NCBI RefSeq assembly: GCF_036227605.1
Contig: NZ_CP109487.1
Location: 3,918,001-3,982,000 of the forward strand
DNA length: 64,000 nucleotides
Source: Streptomyces sp. NBC_01439
GTDB lineage: Bacteria; Actinomycetota; Actinomycetes; Streptomycetales; Streptomycetaceae
Direction: 5' to 3'
Each line of letters begins with the position of its first letter. Positions within the stretch are counted from its first letter, which is position 1. The position numbers were made by a program, and so were the translations under genes. Shown here in pieces: positions 57,021-64,000 of the stretch. The notes below the pieces were generated by a model. The model was given only the letters and a program-made list of their open reading frames with translations, searched no databases and was not told the DNA's origin.

Positions 57021-58298
57021 TCAGGCGATGCGGTCCATGACGATCGGCGTGGCGGAGAAGGCCGTGCCCGCCGGGGCGATGTCGTACGTGCCCGCCAGGG
57101 AGGCGAGGGCGTAGTCGAACTTCTCCGGGGTGTCCGTGTGCAGGGTCATCAGCGGCTGGCCCGCCGTCACCGTGTCGCCCGGCTTCGCGTGGAGCTCGAC
57201 GCCCGCGCCCGCCTGCACCGGGTCCTCCTTGCGCGCGCGGCCGGCGCCCAGGCGCCAGGCGGCGACGCCGACCCCGTACGCGTCGAGGCGGGTCAGGACG
57301 CCCGACTCGGGGGCGGTGACCACGTGCTGCTCGCGGGCGACCGGGAGGGTCGCGTCCGGGTCGCCGCCCTGGGCCGCGATCATCCGGCGCCAGTGGTCCA
57401 TCGCGGAGCCGTCGGCCAGGGCCTTCGCCGGGTCGGCGTCCTTGATGCCCGCCGCGTCCAGCATCTCCTTGGCCAGCGCGATGGTCAGCTCGACCACGTC
57501 GGCGGGGCCGCCACCGGCCAGGACCTCGACGGACTCGCGGACTTCGAGGGCGTTTCCGGCGGTCAGGCCCAGCGGGGTGGACATGTCGGTGAGCAGCGCG
57601 ACGGTCTTGACGCCCGAGTCGGTGCCGAGGCCGACCATGGTGCGGGCCAGCTCGCGGGCGTCCTCGATGTTCTTCATGAAGGCGCCGGTGCCGACCTTGA
57701 CGTCCAGGACGAGCGAGCCGGTGCCCTCGGCGATCTTCTTCGACATGATCGAGGAGGCGATCAGCGGGATGGCCTCGACCGTGCCGGTGACGTCGCGCAG
57801 CGCGTAGAGCTTCTTGTCCGCCGGGGCCAGGCCGTCGCCGGCCGCACAGATGACCGCGCCGGTGGTGTCCAGGACGTGCAGCATCTCCTCGTTGGAGAGG
57901 AGCGCGCGCCAGCCGGGGATGGACTCCAGCTTGTCGAGGGTGCCGCCGGTGTGGCCGAGGCCGCGGCCGGACAGCTGGGGGACGGCCGCGCCGCACGCGG
58001 CGACGAGCGGGGCGAGCGGGAGGGTGATCTTGTCGCCGACGCCGCCCGTGGAGTGCTTGTCGGCGGTCGGGCGGGAGAGGGAGTCGAAGTTCATGCGCTC
58101 ACCGGAGGCGATCATCGCCGCGGTCCAGCGGGCGATCTCGGTCCGGTTCATGCCGTTGAGCAGGATGGCCATCGCCAGCGCCGACATCTGCTCGTCGGCC
58201 ACGACACCGCGGGTGTACGCGTCGATGACCCAGTCGATCTGCTCGGGGCTCAGCTCACCGCGGTCCCGCTTGGTCCGGATGACGGAGATGACGTCCAT
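57021..58298 (-). CDS. deoA: Thymidine phosphorylase
   Basis: Cleaves thymidine and deoxyuridine with phosphate to base and deoxyribose-1-phosphate. The 425-residue enzyme has the phosphate-binding loop DKHSTGGVGDK, the LSGRGLGHTGGTLDKLE signature and an alpha/beta domain with glycine-rich LVLDVKVGTGAF. ATG 58298 is the start, with AAGGAAG nine bases upstream. The operator variant CTACGCGCATAG lies 13 bases upstream. It has its own promoter, separated from cdd by a hairpin. Confidence 0.95.
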   Translation of the reverse strand: MDVISVIRTKRDRGELSPEQIDWVIDAYTRGVVADEQMSALAMAILLNGMNRTEIARWTAAMIASGERMNFDSLSRPTADKHSTGGVGDKITLPLAPLVAACGAAVPQLSGRGLGHTGGTLDKLESIPGWRALLSNEEMLHVLDTTGAVICAAGDGLAPADKKLYALRDVTGTVEAIPLIASSIMSKKIAEGTGSLVLDVKVGTGAFMKNIEDARELARTMVGLGTDSGVKTVALLTDMSTPLGLTAGNALEVRESVEVLAGGGPADVVELTIALAKEMLDAAGIKDADPAKALADGSAMDHWRRMIAAQGGDPDATLPVAREQHVVTAPESGVLTRLDAYGVGVAAWRLGAGRARKEDPVQAGAGVELHAKPGDTVTAGQPLMTLHTDTPEKFDYALASLAGTYDIAPAGTAFSATPIVMDRIA

Positions 58299-58311
58299 GT
58301 GGTACTTCCTT

Positions 58312-58323
58312 CTACGCGCATAG
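58312..58323. promoter_or_regulatory. Nucleoside-regulon operator variant in front of deoA
   Basis: CTACGCGCATAG, one base off the perfect palindrome, 13 bases upstream of the deoA ATG and only 36 bases from the cdd terminator. Confidence 0.75.
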
Positions 58324-58358
58324 AGAGGGGGAGATGAAGGGTTCAGGAACGGAAGTGC

Positions 58359-58394
58359 GACGGCCCTCCGCCCCGGCAGGGGCGAAGGGCCGTC
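58359..58394. terminator. Hairpin terminator after cdd
   Basis: Sixteen-base arms (58359-58374 and 58379-58394) with one imperfect pair and a 4-base loop, 8 bases past the cdd stop codon. It separates the nucleoside transport operon from deoA. Confidence 0.8.
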
Positions 58395-58401
58395 GGTACG
58401 G

Positions 58402-58800
58402 CTATCTCAGGTGGCCGGGCCCGAAGGCCTGCGGCAGCATCGCCGCCAGCGGGAGGATCCCGTCCGGGGTCTCCACCAGCAGTTCGTCACCGCCGAATTC
58501 GTAGAGCAGCTGGCGGCAGCGGCCGCACGGGACGAGGATCTCGCCCTTGCCGTCCACGCAGGTGAAGTGCGTGAGGCGGCCGCCGCCGGTGGCCTGGAGG
58601 GAGGAGACCAGTCCGCACTCGGCGCACAGGCCCAGCCCGTAGCTGGCGTTCTCGACGTTGCAGCCGGTCACGACGCGGCCGTCGTCCACCAGGGCGGCCA
58701 CCCCGACCGGGAAGCCCGAGTACGGGGCGTACGCCCGGGTCATCGCTTCCCGGGCGGACGTCCGCAGGGCTTCCCAGTCCACCGTCGGGTCCGGGGTCAC
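58402..58800 (-). CDS. cdd: Cytidine deaminase
   Basis: Converts cytidine and deoxycytidine to uridine and deoxyuridine. The 132-residue enzyme has the zinc and catalytic segments NVENASYGLGLCAECG (Cys ligand plus Glu) and PCGRCRQLLYEF; this Cys-Ala-Glu form is typical of the small tetrameric enzymes. GTG 58800 overlaps the stop of the upstream permease gene (GTGA), so it is translated with the ABC transporter and supplies uridines to DeoA and other phosphorylases. Confidence 0.94.
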   Translation of the reverse strand: MTPDPTVDWEALRTSAREAMTRAYAPYSGFPVGVAALVDDGRVVTGCNVENASYGLGLCAECGLVSSLQATGGGRLTHFTCVDGKGEILVPCGRCRQLLYEFGGDELLVETPDGILPLAAMLPQAFGPGHLR

Positions 58801-60086
58801 TTACCCTCGCCCTTGCGGTAGCGCATGCCGTCCGCCTTGGGCATCCGCAGCCGCTGCGCGGAGAGCGACAGCACCAGCAGGGTCACGATGTACGGGGTGG
58901 CACTGACGAACTCGACCGGGACGCTCTCCGTGCCGAGGTACCAGATGAACACGCCGACACCGATGACGATGGCGATCGAAGAGGTGATCCAGCGCTTCTT
59001 GTACGCCTTCCAGGCCGCGATCGCGACGAGGACCGCGAACAGCAGCAGGAGCAGCGCGTGCACGGACTGGCCGCCGCTGCGCAGCTGCAGGGCGTCGGCG
59101 AAGCCGAACAGGCCGGCACCCATCGCGAGGCCGCCCGGCCGCCAGTTGCCGAAGATCATCGCCGCGAGGCCGATGTAACCGCGGCCGCCGGTCTGGCCCT
59201 CGTTGTAGATGTGCGAGGTGACCAGCGACAGGTAGGCGCCGCCGAGGCCGGCCAGACCGCCGGAGACGATCACCGCGATGTACTTGTACTTGTAGACGTT
59301 GACGCCCAGCGACTCGGCCGCGATCGGGTTCTCGCCGCAGGAGCGCAGCCGCAGACCGAACGCCGTCTTCCACAGCACGAAGAACGTGCCGATGATGAGG
59401 GCCACGGCGACGATCGTCAGCAGCGAGAGGTTGGTGACCAGGCCGCCGAGGATGCCCGCGACGTCCGAGACGACGAACCAGTGGTGCTTCTCGATGTCGG
59501 CCAGCCAATCGGACAGGCCCGGCACGCTGAACGAGGTGATGCTGTCGGCCGGCGGCGACTGCTTCGGGCTGCCGCCCGCGGCGGCGGCCGCACCGGTGTT
59601 GAACCACAGCTTGGCGAAGTAGGTGGTGAGACCGACGGCCAGGATGTTGATCGCGATGCCGGAGATGATGTGGTCGACGCCGAAGGTGACGGTGGCGACG
59701 GCGTGCAGCAGGCCGCCGAACATGCCGCCCAGGACGCCGACGAGGACGCCGAGCCAGGGGCTGGTCTGCCAGCCGGCCCAGGCGCCGAAGAAGGTGCCGA
59801 GGATCATCATGCCCTCGAGGCCGATGTTGACCACGCCCGCGCGCTCGGCCCACAGACCGCCGAGACCGGCCATGCCGATCGGCACGGCCAGCGAGAGGGC
59901 CGCACTGATCTGGCCCGACGAGGTCAGGTCCTGCGCTCCGGTGATGGCGCGCACGGCGGAGAGCGCGACGAGCGCGCCCGCGATGATCAGCAGGATCACC
60001 GGGAGGGAGAGCCGGGTGCGGCCGCCCTTGCCACCGGCCGCCTTGGGGGCGGCGGGCGGCGGGGTGGAAGTCGCCGTGGCGGTCAC
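58797..60086 (-). CDS. Nucleoside ABC transporter permease, second subunit
   Basis: A 429-residue integral membrane protein of the BmpC/YufQ type with about ten helices. Key phrases are AERAGVVNIGLEGMMILGTF and LRSCGENPIAAESLGVNVYKYKYIAV, the latter the coupling-loop region characteristic of the RbsC-like family. The GTG at 60086 overlaps the stop of the first permease. The N-terminal 25 residues are Pro/Ala/Gly-rich. The minus-strand frame stays open to 61265, but that part is antisense noise in another frame of the first permease. Confidence 0.92.
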   Translation of the reverse strand: MTATATSTPPPAAPKAAGGKGGRTRLSLPVILLIIAGALVALSAVRAITGAQDLTSSGQISAALSLAVPIGMAGLGGLWAERAGVVNIGLEGMMILGTFFGAWAGWQTSPWLGVLVGVLGGMFGGLLHAVATVTFGVDHIISGIAINILAVGLTTYFAKLWFNTGAAAAAGGSPKQSPPADSITSFSVPGLSDWLADIEKHHWFVVSDVAGILGGLVTNLSLLTIVAVALIIGTFFVLWKTAFGLRLRSCGENPIAAESLGVNVYKYKYIAVIVSGGLAGLGGAYLSLVTSHIYNEGQTGGRGYIGLAAMIFGNWRPGGLAMGAGLFGFADALQLRSGGQSVHALLLLLFAVLVAIAAWKAYKKRWITSSIAIVIGVGVFIWYLGTESVPVEFVSATPYIVTLLVLSLSAQRLRMPKADGMRYRKGEGK

Positions 60087-61195
60087 GCCGACACCTCCGT
60101 CTGGTCGTTGGAACGGGCCTGGGCGGCGAGCTTCTCGCCGACCTGTCGCTGCTGGCGCTTGAGGCCGTAGCGGCGCACGAGTTCGTAGGCGATGACGACA
60201 CAGAGGACGATGACGCCCTGCATGACGCCGACGATCTCCCGGTCGTAGTTCTCGAACTCCAGCTTCTGGCCGCCGCGCTCCAGGAAGGCCCAGAGGATCG
60301 CGGCGAGCGCGATGCCGATCGGGTGGTTGCGGCCGAGCAGGGCGATGGCGATGCCGAGGAAGCCGATGCCGAGGGGGAAGTCGCCGCCGAACTCGTACGA
60401 GTCGTTGAGCAGCGTCGGCATGCCGATCAGACCGGCCATGGCGCCGGAGATGAGCATGGCCGTGATGACCATCTTCTTGACGTTGACACCGCTGGCGGCG
60501 GCGGCCGTGTCGGACTGGCCGACGGTGCGCAGGTCGAAACCGAAGCGGGTGCGGGCCAGCGTGAACCAGTACCCGACACCGGCGATCACCGCGACCACGA
60601 CGAAGCCGTAGATCGGGGTCGGCGCGGTCGGGATGTCGAAGAAGTGCGAGGAGTCCGGCAGCGGGGTCGTGGCGACCTTGGTGCCGGCCGCGTCCAGGTG
60701 GCCGAGGCGGCCGGGCTGGAGGAGGTAGCCGATGATCGCGGTCGCGATCATGTTCAGCATGATCGTGGAGACGACCTCGCTGACGCCCCGGGTGACCTTG
60801 AGGACACCCGCGATGCCGGCCCACATGGCGCCGACGATCATCGCGGTGAGGATGATCAGCGGGATCTGCACGATGCCCGGCAGGGCCAGCGCGCCACCCA
60901 CGGCGGCGGCGAAGAAGGCCGCGAGACGGTACTGGCCGTCGACACCGATGTTGAACAGGTTCATGCGGAAGCCGACGGCCACCGCGATACCCGCCAGGTA
61001 GTACGGCGTCGCCTTGTTGATGATGTAGACCTGGCTGTCCGACTTCACGCCGTATTCGAACATGATCCCGAAGGCGCTGAACGGCTCCTTGCCGGTCGCG
61101 GCCAGGATCAGGGCGGTGATCAGGAACGCGGCGACGATCGCGAGCAGCGGGGCCGCGATGCCCAGGAGCAGCCGCTCCTTGTCGATCTTCTTCAT
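60083..61195 (-). CDS. Nucleoside ABC transporter permease, first subunit
   Basis: A 370-residue membrane protein with eight or more helices. FRMNLFNIGVDGQYRLAAF and LRTVGQSDTAAAASGVNVKKMVITAM are the coupling region and signature loops shared with purine and pyrimidine nucleoside permeases of the Bmp system. The ATG at 61195 overlaps the stop codon of the ATPase gene by 4 bases, and its own stop overlaps the next permease, so the operon is tightly coupled. Confidence 0.92.
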   Translation of the reverse strand: MKKIDKERLLLGIAAPLLAIVAAFLITALILAATGKEPFSAFGIMFEYGVKSDSQVYIINKATPYYLAGIAVAVGFRMNLFNIGVDGQYRLAAFFAAAVGGALALPGIVQIPLIILTAMIVGAMWAGIAGVLKVTRGVSEVVSTIMLNMIATAIIGYLLQPGRLGHLDAAGTKVATTPLPDSSHFFDIPTAPTPIYGFVVVAVIAGVGYWFTLARTRFGFDLRTVGQSDTAAAASGVNVKKMVITAMLISGAMAGLIGMPTLLNDSYEFGGDFPLGIGFLGIAIALLGRNHPIGIALAAILWAFLERGGQKLEFENYDREIVGVMQGVIVLCVVIAYELVRRYGLKRQQRQVGEKLAAQARSNDQTEVSA

Positions 61196-62775
61196 CGGGC
61201 CTCGTCCTCCGGGCCGTCGGTGCCCTCAGGGCTCTCTTCGTGCTCAAGGTGTCCGGCGGCGGCACCGGTCATGGCCGATCCGAGCTCCTCCGGGGTGATG
61301 GTCGCCGGGTCGGCGTCCGCGACCAGCCGGCCGCGGTACATCACGCGCAGGGTGTCGGAGAGGCCGATCAGCTCGTCCAGGTCCGCGGAGATCAGCAGCA
61401 CCGCCAGGCCTTCGCGGCGCGCCTCGCGGATCTGGTCCCAGATCTGCGCCTGCGCACCGACGTCCACGCCCCGGGTGGGGTGCGCGGCGATCAGCAGCTT
61501 CGGGTTGTGGCTCATCTCGCGACCGACGATCAGCTTCTGCTGGTTGCCGCCGGAGAGCGACGCCGCAGTGACGTCGATGCCGGGCGTGCGGACGTCGTAC
61601 TCCCGCACGATCCGCTCGGTGTCCTTGCGGGCGGCCCTCAGGTCGAGGATCGGTCCCCGGGAGTTCGGCTTCTCGGTGACGTGACCGAGGATGCGGTTCT
61701 CCCAGAGGGGGGCCTCCAGGAGCAGGCCGTGCCGGTGGCGGTCCTCGGGAATGCAGCCGATGCCGTCCTCGCGGCGCTTGCGGGTCGGCGCGGTGGAGAT
61801 GTCGTTGCCGTCGAGGGTGACCACGCCCTGGCCGGGGTGGCGCATTCCCATGATCGAGTCGACGAGCTCGGACTGGCCGTTGCCCTCCACGCCGGCGATG
61901 CCCAGGACCTCGCCCTTGTGGATGGTGAAGGTGATGCCGTCGAGGACCGCGCGGACGACTCCGTCGGGGTCGACGGCGCTCAGCGACAGCCCGTCGACCG
62001 TGAGCATCGGGACGTCCGTCACCGTCGACTCGCGGGTCTCCGGGGAGGGCAGCTCGGCGCCGACCATCAGCTCGGCGAGCTGCTTGGTCGTGATGTTCGC
62101 CGGGTCCGCCGTACCGACCGTCGTGCCGCGCCGGATGACGGTGATGTCGTCGGCGACCGACAGGACCTCGCCCAGCTTGTGCGAGATGAAGATGACGGTG
62201 AGGCCCTCGGCCTTGAGCTCGCGGAGGTTGTCGAAGAGCGCGTCGACCTCCTGCGGGACCAGGACCGCGGTGGGCTCGTCGAGGATCAGCGTCCGGGCAC
62301 CGCGGAACAGGACCTTGAGGATCTCCACACGCTGCCTGTCGGCCACACCGAGGTCCTCGACGAGGACGTCCGGGCGGACGCCCAGTCCGTACGCGTCCGA
62401 GATTTCCTTGATCTTGGCGCGGGCCTTGTCGCCGATGCCGTACAGCTTCTCGGAGCCGAGGACGACGTTCTCGAGGACGGTGAGGTAGTCCGCGAGCATG
62501 AAGTGCTGGTGCACCATGCCGACGCCGCGGTCGATGGCGTCGCCGGGGTCGTTGAAGACGACCTGCTCGCCGTCGACCGTGATGGTCCCCTCGTCCGGCT
62601 TCTGCATGCCGTAGAGGATCTTCATCAAGGTCGACTTGCCCGCGCCGTTCTCGCCCACGAGGGCGTGCACGGTGCCGCGGCGCACGGTGATGTCGATGTC
62701 GTGGTTGGCCACGACTCCGGGAAAACGCTTGGTGATGCCGCGGAGTTCTACGGCGTTGGGACTTGAGGCTTTGAT
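61192..62775 (-). CDS. Nucleoside ABC transporter ATP-binding protein (two ATPase domains; ATC start proposed)
   Basis: A duplicated-domain ATPase as in RbsA and BmpB: first domain with VGENGAGKST, LGVADRQRVEILKVL and DEPTAVL; second domain with GVEGNGQSELVDS in place of Walker A, SGGNQQKLIVGREM and the Walker B-like TRGVDVGAQ. The first GTG in frame is at 62712 and would remove the A-loop and first strand. Homology to family members begins about 20 residues earlier (AVELRGITKRFPGVVA). The best start is ATC at 62775, six bases after GGAGAG. The operator palindrome lies 117 bases upstream. A one-base error near GTG 62782 is an alternative. Confidence 0.88.
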   Translation of the reverse strand: MKASSPNAVELRGITKRFPGVVANHDIDITVRRGTVHALVGENGAGKSTLMKILYGMQKPDEGTITVDGEQVVFNDPGDAIDRGVGMVHQHFMLADYLTVLENVVLGSEKLYGIGDKARAKIKEISDAYGLGVRPDVLVEDLGVADRQRVEILKVLFRGARTLILDEPTAVLVPQEVDALFDNLRELKAEGLTVIFISHKLGEVLSVADDITVIRRGTTVGTADPANITTKQLAELMVGAELPSPETRESTVTDVPMLTVDGLSLSAVDPDGVVRAVLDGITFTIHKGEVLGIAGVEGNGQSELVDSIMGMRHPGQGVVTLDGNDISTAPTRKRREDGIGCIPEDRHRHGLLLEAPLWENRILGHVTEKPNSRGPILDLRAARKDTERIVREYDVRTPGIDVTAASLSGGNQQKLIVGREMSHNPKLLIAAHPTRGVDVGAQAQIWDQIREARREGLAVLLISADLDELIGLSDTLRVMYRGRLVADADPATITPEELGSAMTGAAAGHLEHEESPEGTDGPEDEAR

Positions 62776-62890
62776 GGCGCACTCTCCAAGGAAGGGAGCG
62801 TGGGAGGACGAGGCTGGACGGGGCTCGAACGAGGCGAGGAACGGGCAGAAACGCGGGCGCTGGTGGCGAAAGCTACCGTGCGACCAGACA

Positions 62891-62906
62891 TGCTACGCGC
62901 GTAGCA
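62891..62906. promoter_or_regulatory. Nucleoside-regulon operator in front of the ABC transporter genes
   Basis: TGCTACGCGCGTAGCA, a perfect 16-bp palindrome, the most extended of the five sites. It lies between the bmp stop codon and the ATPase gene, so the transporter genes may be transcribed from here as well as from bmp. Confidence 0.82.
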
Positions 62907-62946
62907 TTGGCAAAAATGTTCAACTGCCCGCATGCGTACACGGAAA

Positions 62947-62983
62947 GGGGCCCGGAGTGTCGGCCGAAGCCGTTCCGGGCCCC
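62947..62983. terminator. Hairpin after the substrate-binding protein gene
   Basis: Ten-bp arms (62947-62956 and 62974-62983) 14 bases past the bmp stop codon, with an inner GGCCG/CGGCC-type pair in the loop. It may reduce read-through into the ATPase genes, the usual arrangement that keeps binding protein levels higher. Confidence 0.7.
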
Positions 62984-62997
62984 CAGTGTGACCCGTG

Positions 62998-64000
62998 TCA
63001 GAGGGTCGTGGCGACCTTGATCTGGCCGTCGACGATCTTCTTCTTGGCCTCGTCCAGCTGGGCCTGGATGTCCTTCAGGTGGTCACCCGTGGTCGTCAGC
63101 GAGACACCGTTCTCGGCGAGCGAGTAGGCGTGCGTGCCGGTCATCGGCTTGCCGTCCTGGACGGACTTGACGAGCTCGAAGACACCGGTGTCGACGTTCT
63201 TGACGACCGAGGTCAGGATGGAGCCGGCGTACTTGGACAGGGCCGGGTCCTTGGCCTGGTCCGAGTCGACGCCGATCGCCCACGCGCCCGGCTTGGCGGC
63301 GACGGCCTCGATGGCGCCGGCGCCGGAGCCGCCCGCGGCCGAGTAGACGACGTCGATGCCCTTGTCGAGCATGCCCTTGGCAGCGGCCTTGCCCTTGTCC
63401 GGGGCACCGAAGCCGGACATGTCCGTACCGGTGGACAGGTACTGGATCTGCACGTTGGCCTCGGGCTTGGTGTCCTTGACACCCTGCTGGAAGCCGGCGG
63501 CGAACTTCTTGATCAGGGGGATGTCCACACCACCGATGAAGCCGATCTGGCCGTCCTTGGACTTCAGCGCGGCAGCGACACCGGCGAGGTAGGAACCCTG
63601 CTCCTCGGTGAAGACGATCGAGGAGACGTTCGGCTTCTCGGAGACGGAGTCGACGAGACCGAAGGTGGTCTTCGGGTACTTGGCCGCGGCCTTCTCGAGC
63701 GCGTCCTTGTAGGCGAAGCCGACACCGATGACGGGGTTGTAGCCGCCCTCGGCGAGGGAGACGAGACGCTGCTCGCGGTCGGCCGGCGTCTCACCGGTCT
63801 TGGCGGTGAGCTCCTTGGTCTCGACACCGAGGTCCGCCTTGGCCTTGTCCAGGCCACGCGCGGCGGAGTCGTTGAAGGAGTTGTCGCCACGGCCGCCGAC
63901 GTCGTAGGCCATGCCGACCTTGACCTTGCCGTTGCCGTCGCCGGAGCCGGAGCTCTCGGTGGACGACTCACCGCAGGCGGTGGCGGAGAGGGCGAGAGCC
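62998..64000 (-). CDS. BMP-family nucleoside-binding lipoprotein (5' end outside window)
   Basis: The substrate-binding part of the nucleoside ABC transporter. At the window edge the frame reads ALALSATACGESSTESSG, with Cys of the lipobox (T-A-C), so only a short part of the signal peptide is missing. The mature protein has the Bmp features MAYDVGGRGDNSFNDSA, VGFAYKDALEKAA, GFIGGVDIPLIKKFAAGFQQG and YSAAGGSGAGAIEA. Bmp proteins bind purine and pyrimidine nucleosides. A terminator follows and then the operator and ATPase gene. Confidence 0.94.
   Translation of the reverse strand, partial: ALALSATACGESSTESSGSGDGNGKVKVGMAYDVGGRGDNSFNDSAARGLDKAKADLGVETKELTAKTGETPADREQRLVSLAEGGYNPVIGVGFAYKDALEKAAAKYPKTTFGLVDSVSEKPNVSSIVFTEEQGSYLAGVAAALKSKDGQIGFIGGVDIPLIKKFAAGFQQGVKDTKPEANVQIQYLSTGTDMSGFGAPDKGKAAAKGMLDKGIDVVYSAAGGSGAGAIEAVAAKPGAWAIGVDSDQAKDPALSKYAGSILTSVVKNVDTGVFELVKSVQDGKPMTGTHAYSLAENGVSLTTTGDHLKDIQAQLDEAKKKIVDGQIKVATTL

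Noticed and set aside
1..64000. tRNA, rRNA, insertion sequences, integrase or phage genes
   Set aside because: I looked for cloverleaf-like segments, transposase and integrase motifs and found none I could support.

Overview
The window is chromosomal DNA of a Streptomyces or close relative. Base composition is very GC-rich with G/C-ending third codon positions, many genes start with GTG (a few TTG), and TTA leucine codons are almost absent: I found only two. The gene content closely matches a core region of the Streptomyces chromosome (hutH, cdgE, cya, birA, pccB/pccE, maf, accA2, lpdA, pnp, afsQ1/afsQ2/sigQ, deoC, add, deoA, cdd, nucleoside ABC transporter). I recognised these from memory of the families; no search was run. 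I saw no tRNA, rRNA, CRISPR array, insertion sequence or prophage.

Layout. 1-5.6 kb: partial GNAT acetyltransferase, lipoprotein L,D-transpeptidase, small acidic protein, small wall-anchored protein, histidine ammonia-lyase and the GGDEF protein CdgE. 5.8-16.3 kb: enoyl-CoA hydratase, adenylate cyclase, then acyl-CoA carboxylase biology (biotin ligase, pccB, pccE, accA2) interrupted by maf and membrane proteins. 16.4-23.2 kb: hypothetical gene, DeoR-type regulator, LpdA-type flavoprotein, cyclotransferase-like protein, a block of about seven 50-bp intergenic repeats, and purine nucleoside phosphorylase with a phosphosugar mutase. 23.4-25 kb: small accessory pocket with an XRE regulator carrying a TTA codon. 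25.1-28.8 kb: the AfsQ1/AfsQ2/SigQ signalling module. 28.9-35.5 kb: a probable poly-gamma-glutamate (PgsB/PgsC) locus with a NlpC/P60 hydrolase, a double sensor protein without output domain and a secreted protein. 35.5-40.2 kb: uridine kinase-like gene, then deoC with two aldehyde dehydrogenase genes. 40.4-44 kb: surface protein with class F sortase, PH-domain, VanZ and PspC proteins. 44-50.2 kb: lipoprotein, small secreted protein, adenosine deaminase, hydrolase, cupin, LuxR-type regulator, hypothetical protein. 50.2-56.9 kb: LysR/MFS divergent pair, second L,D-transpeptidase, MFS/ECF sigma divergent pair, STAS protein, Uma2 protein. 57-64 kb: deoA, and the bmp-ATPase-permease-permease-cdd nucleoside uptake operon.

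How it works together. The strongest system-level signal is a shared palindrome, CTACGCGCGTAG, found just upstream of five transcription units: pnp-pmm, deoC-ald-ald2, add, deoA and the ABC ATPase-permeases-cdd unit. With bmp, these units encode nucleoside uptake, deamination, phosphorolysis, pentose-phosphate mutation, deoxyribose-phosphate cleavage and acetaldehyde oxidation. They therefore look like one dispersed nucleoside-catabolic regulon under one repressor. The second notable unit is the PgsBC locus. Other points include a split ALDH16-like pair, an apparent ATC start codon in the ABC ATPase gene, two candidate bldA-dependent (TTA) genes, and two palindromes between an MFS gene and an ECF sigma gene.
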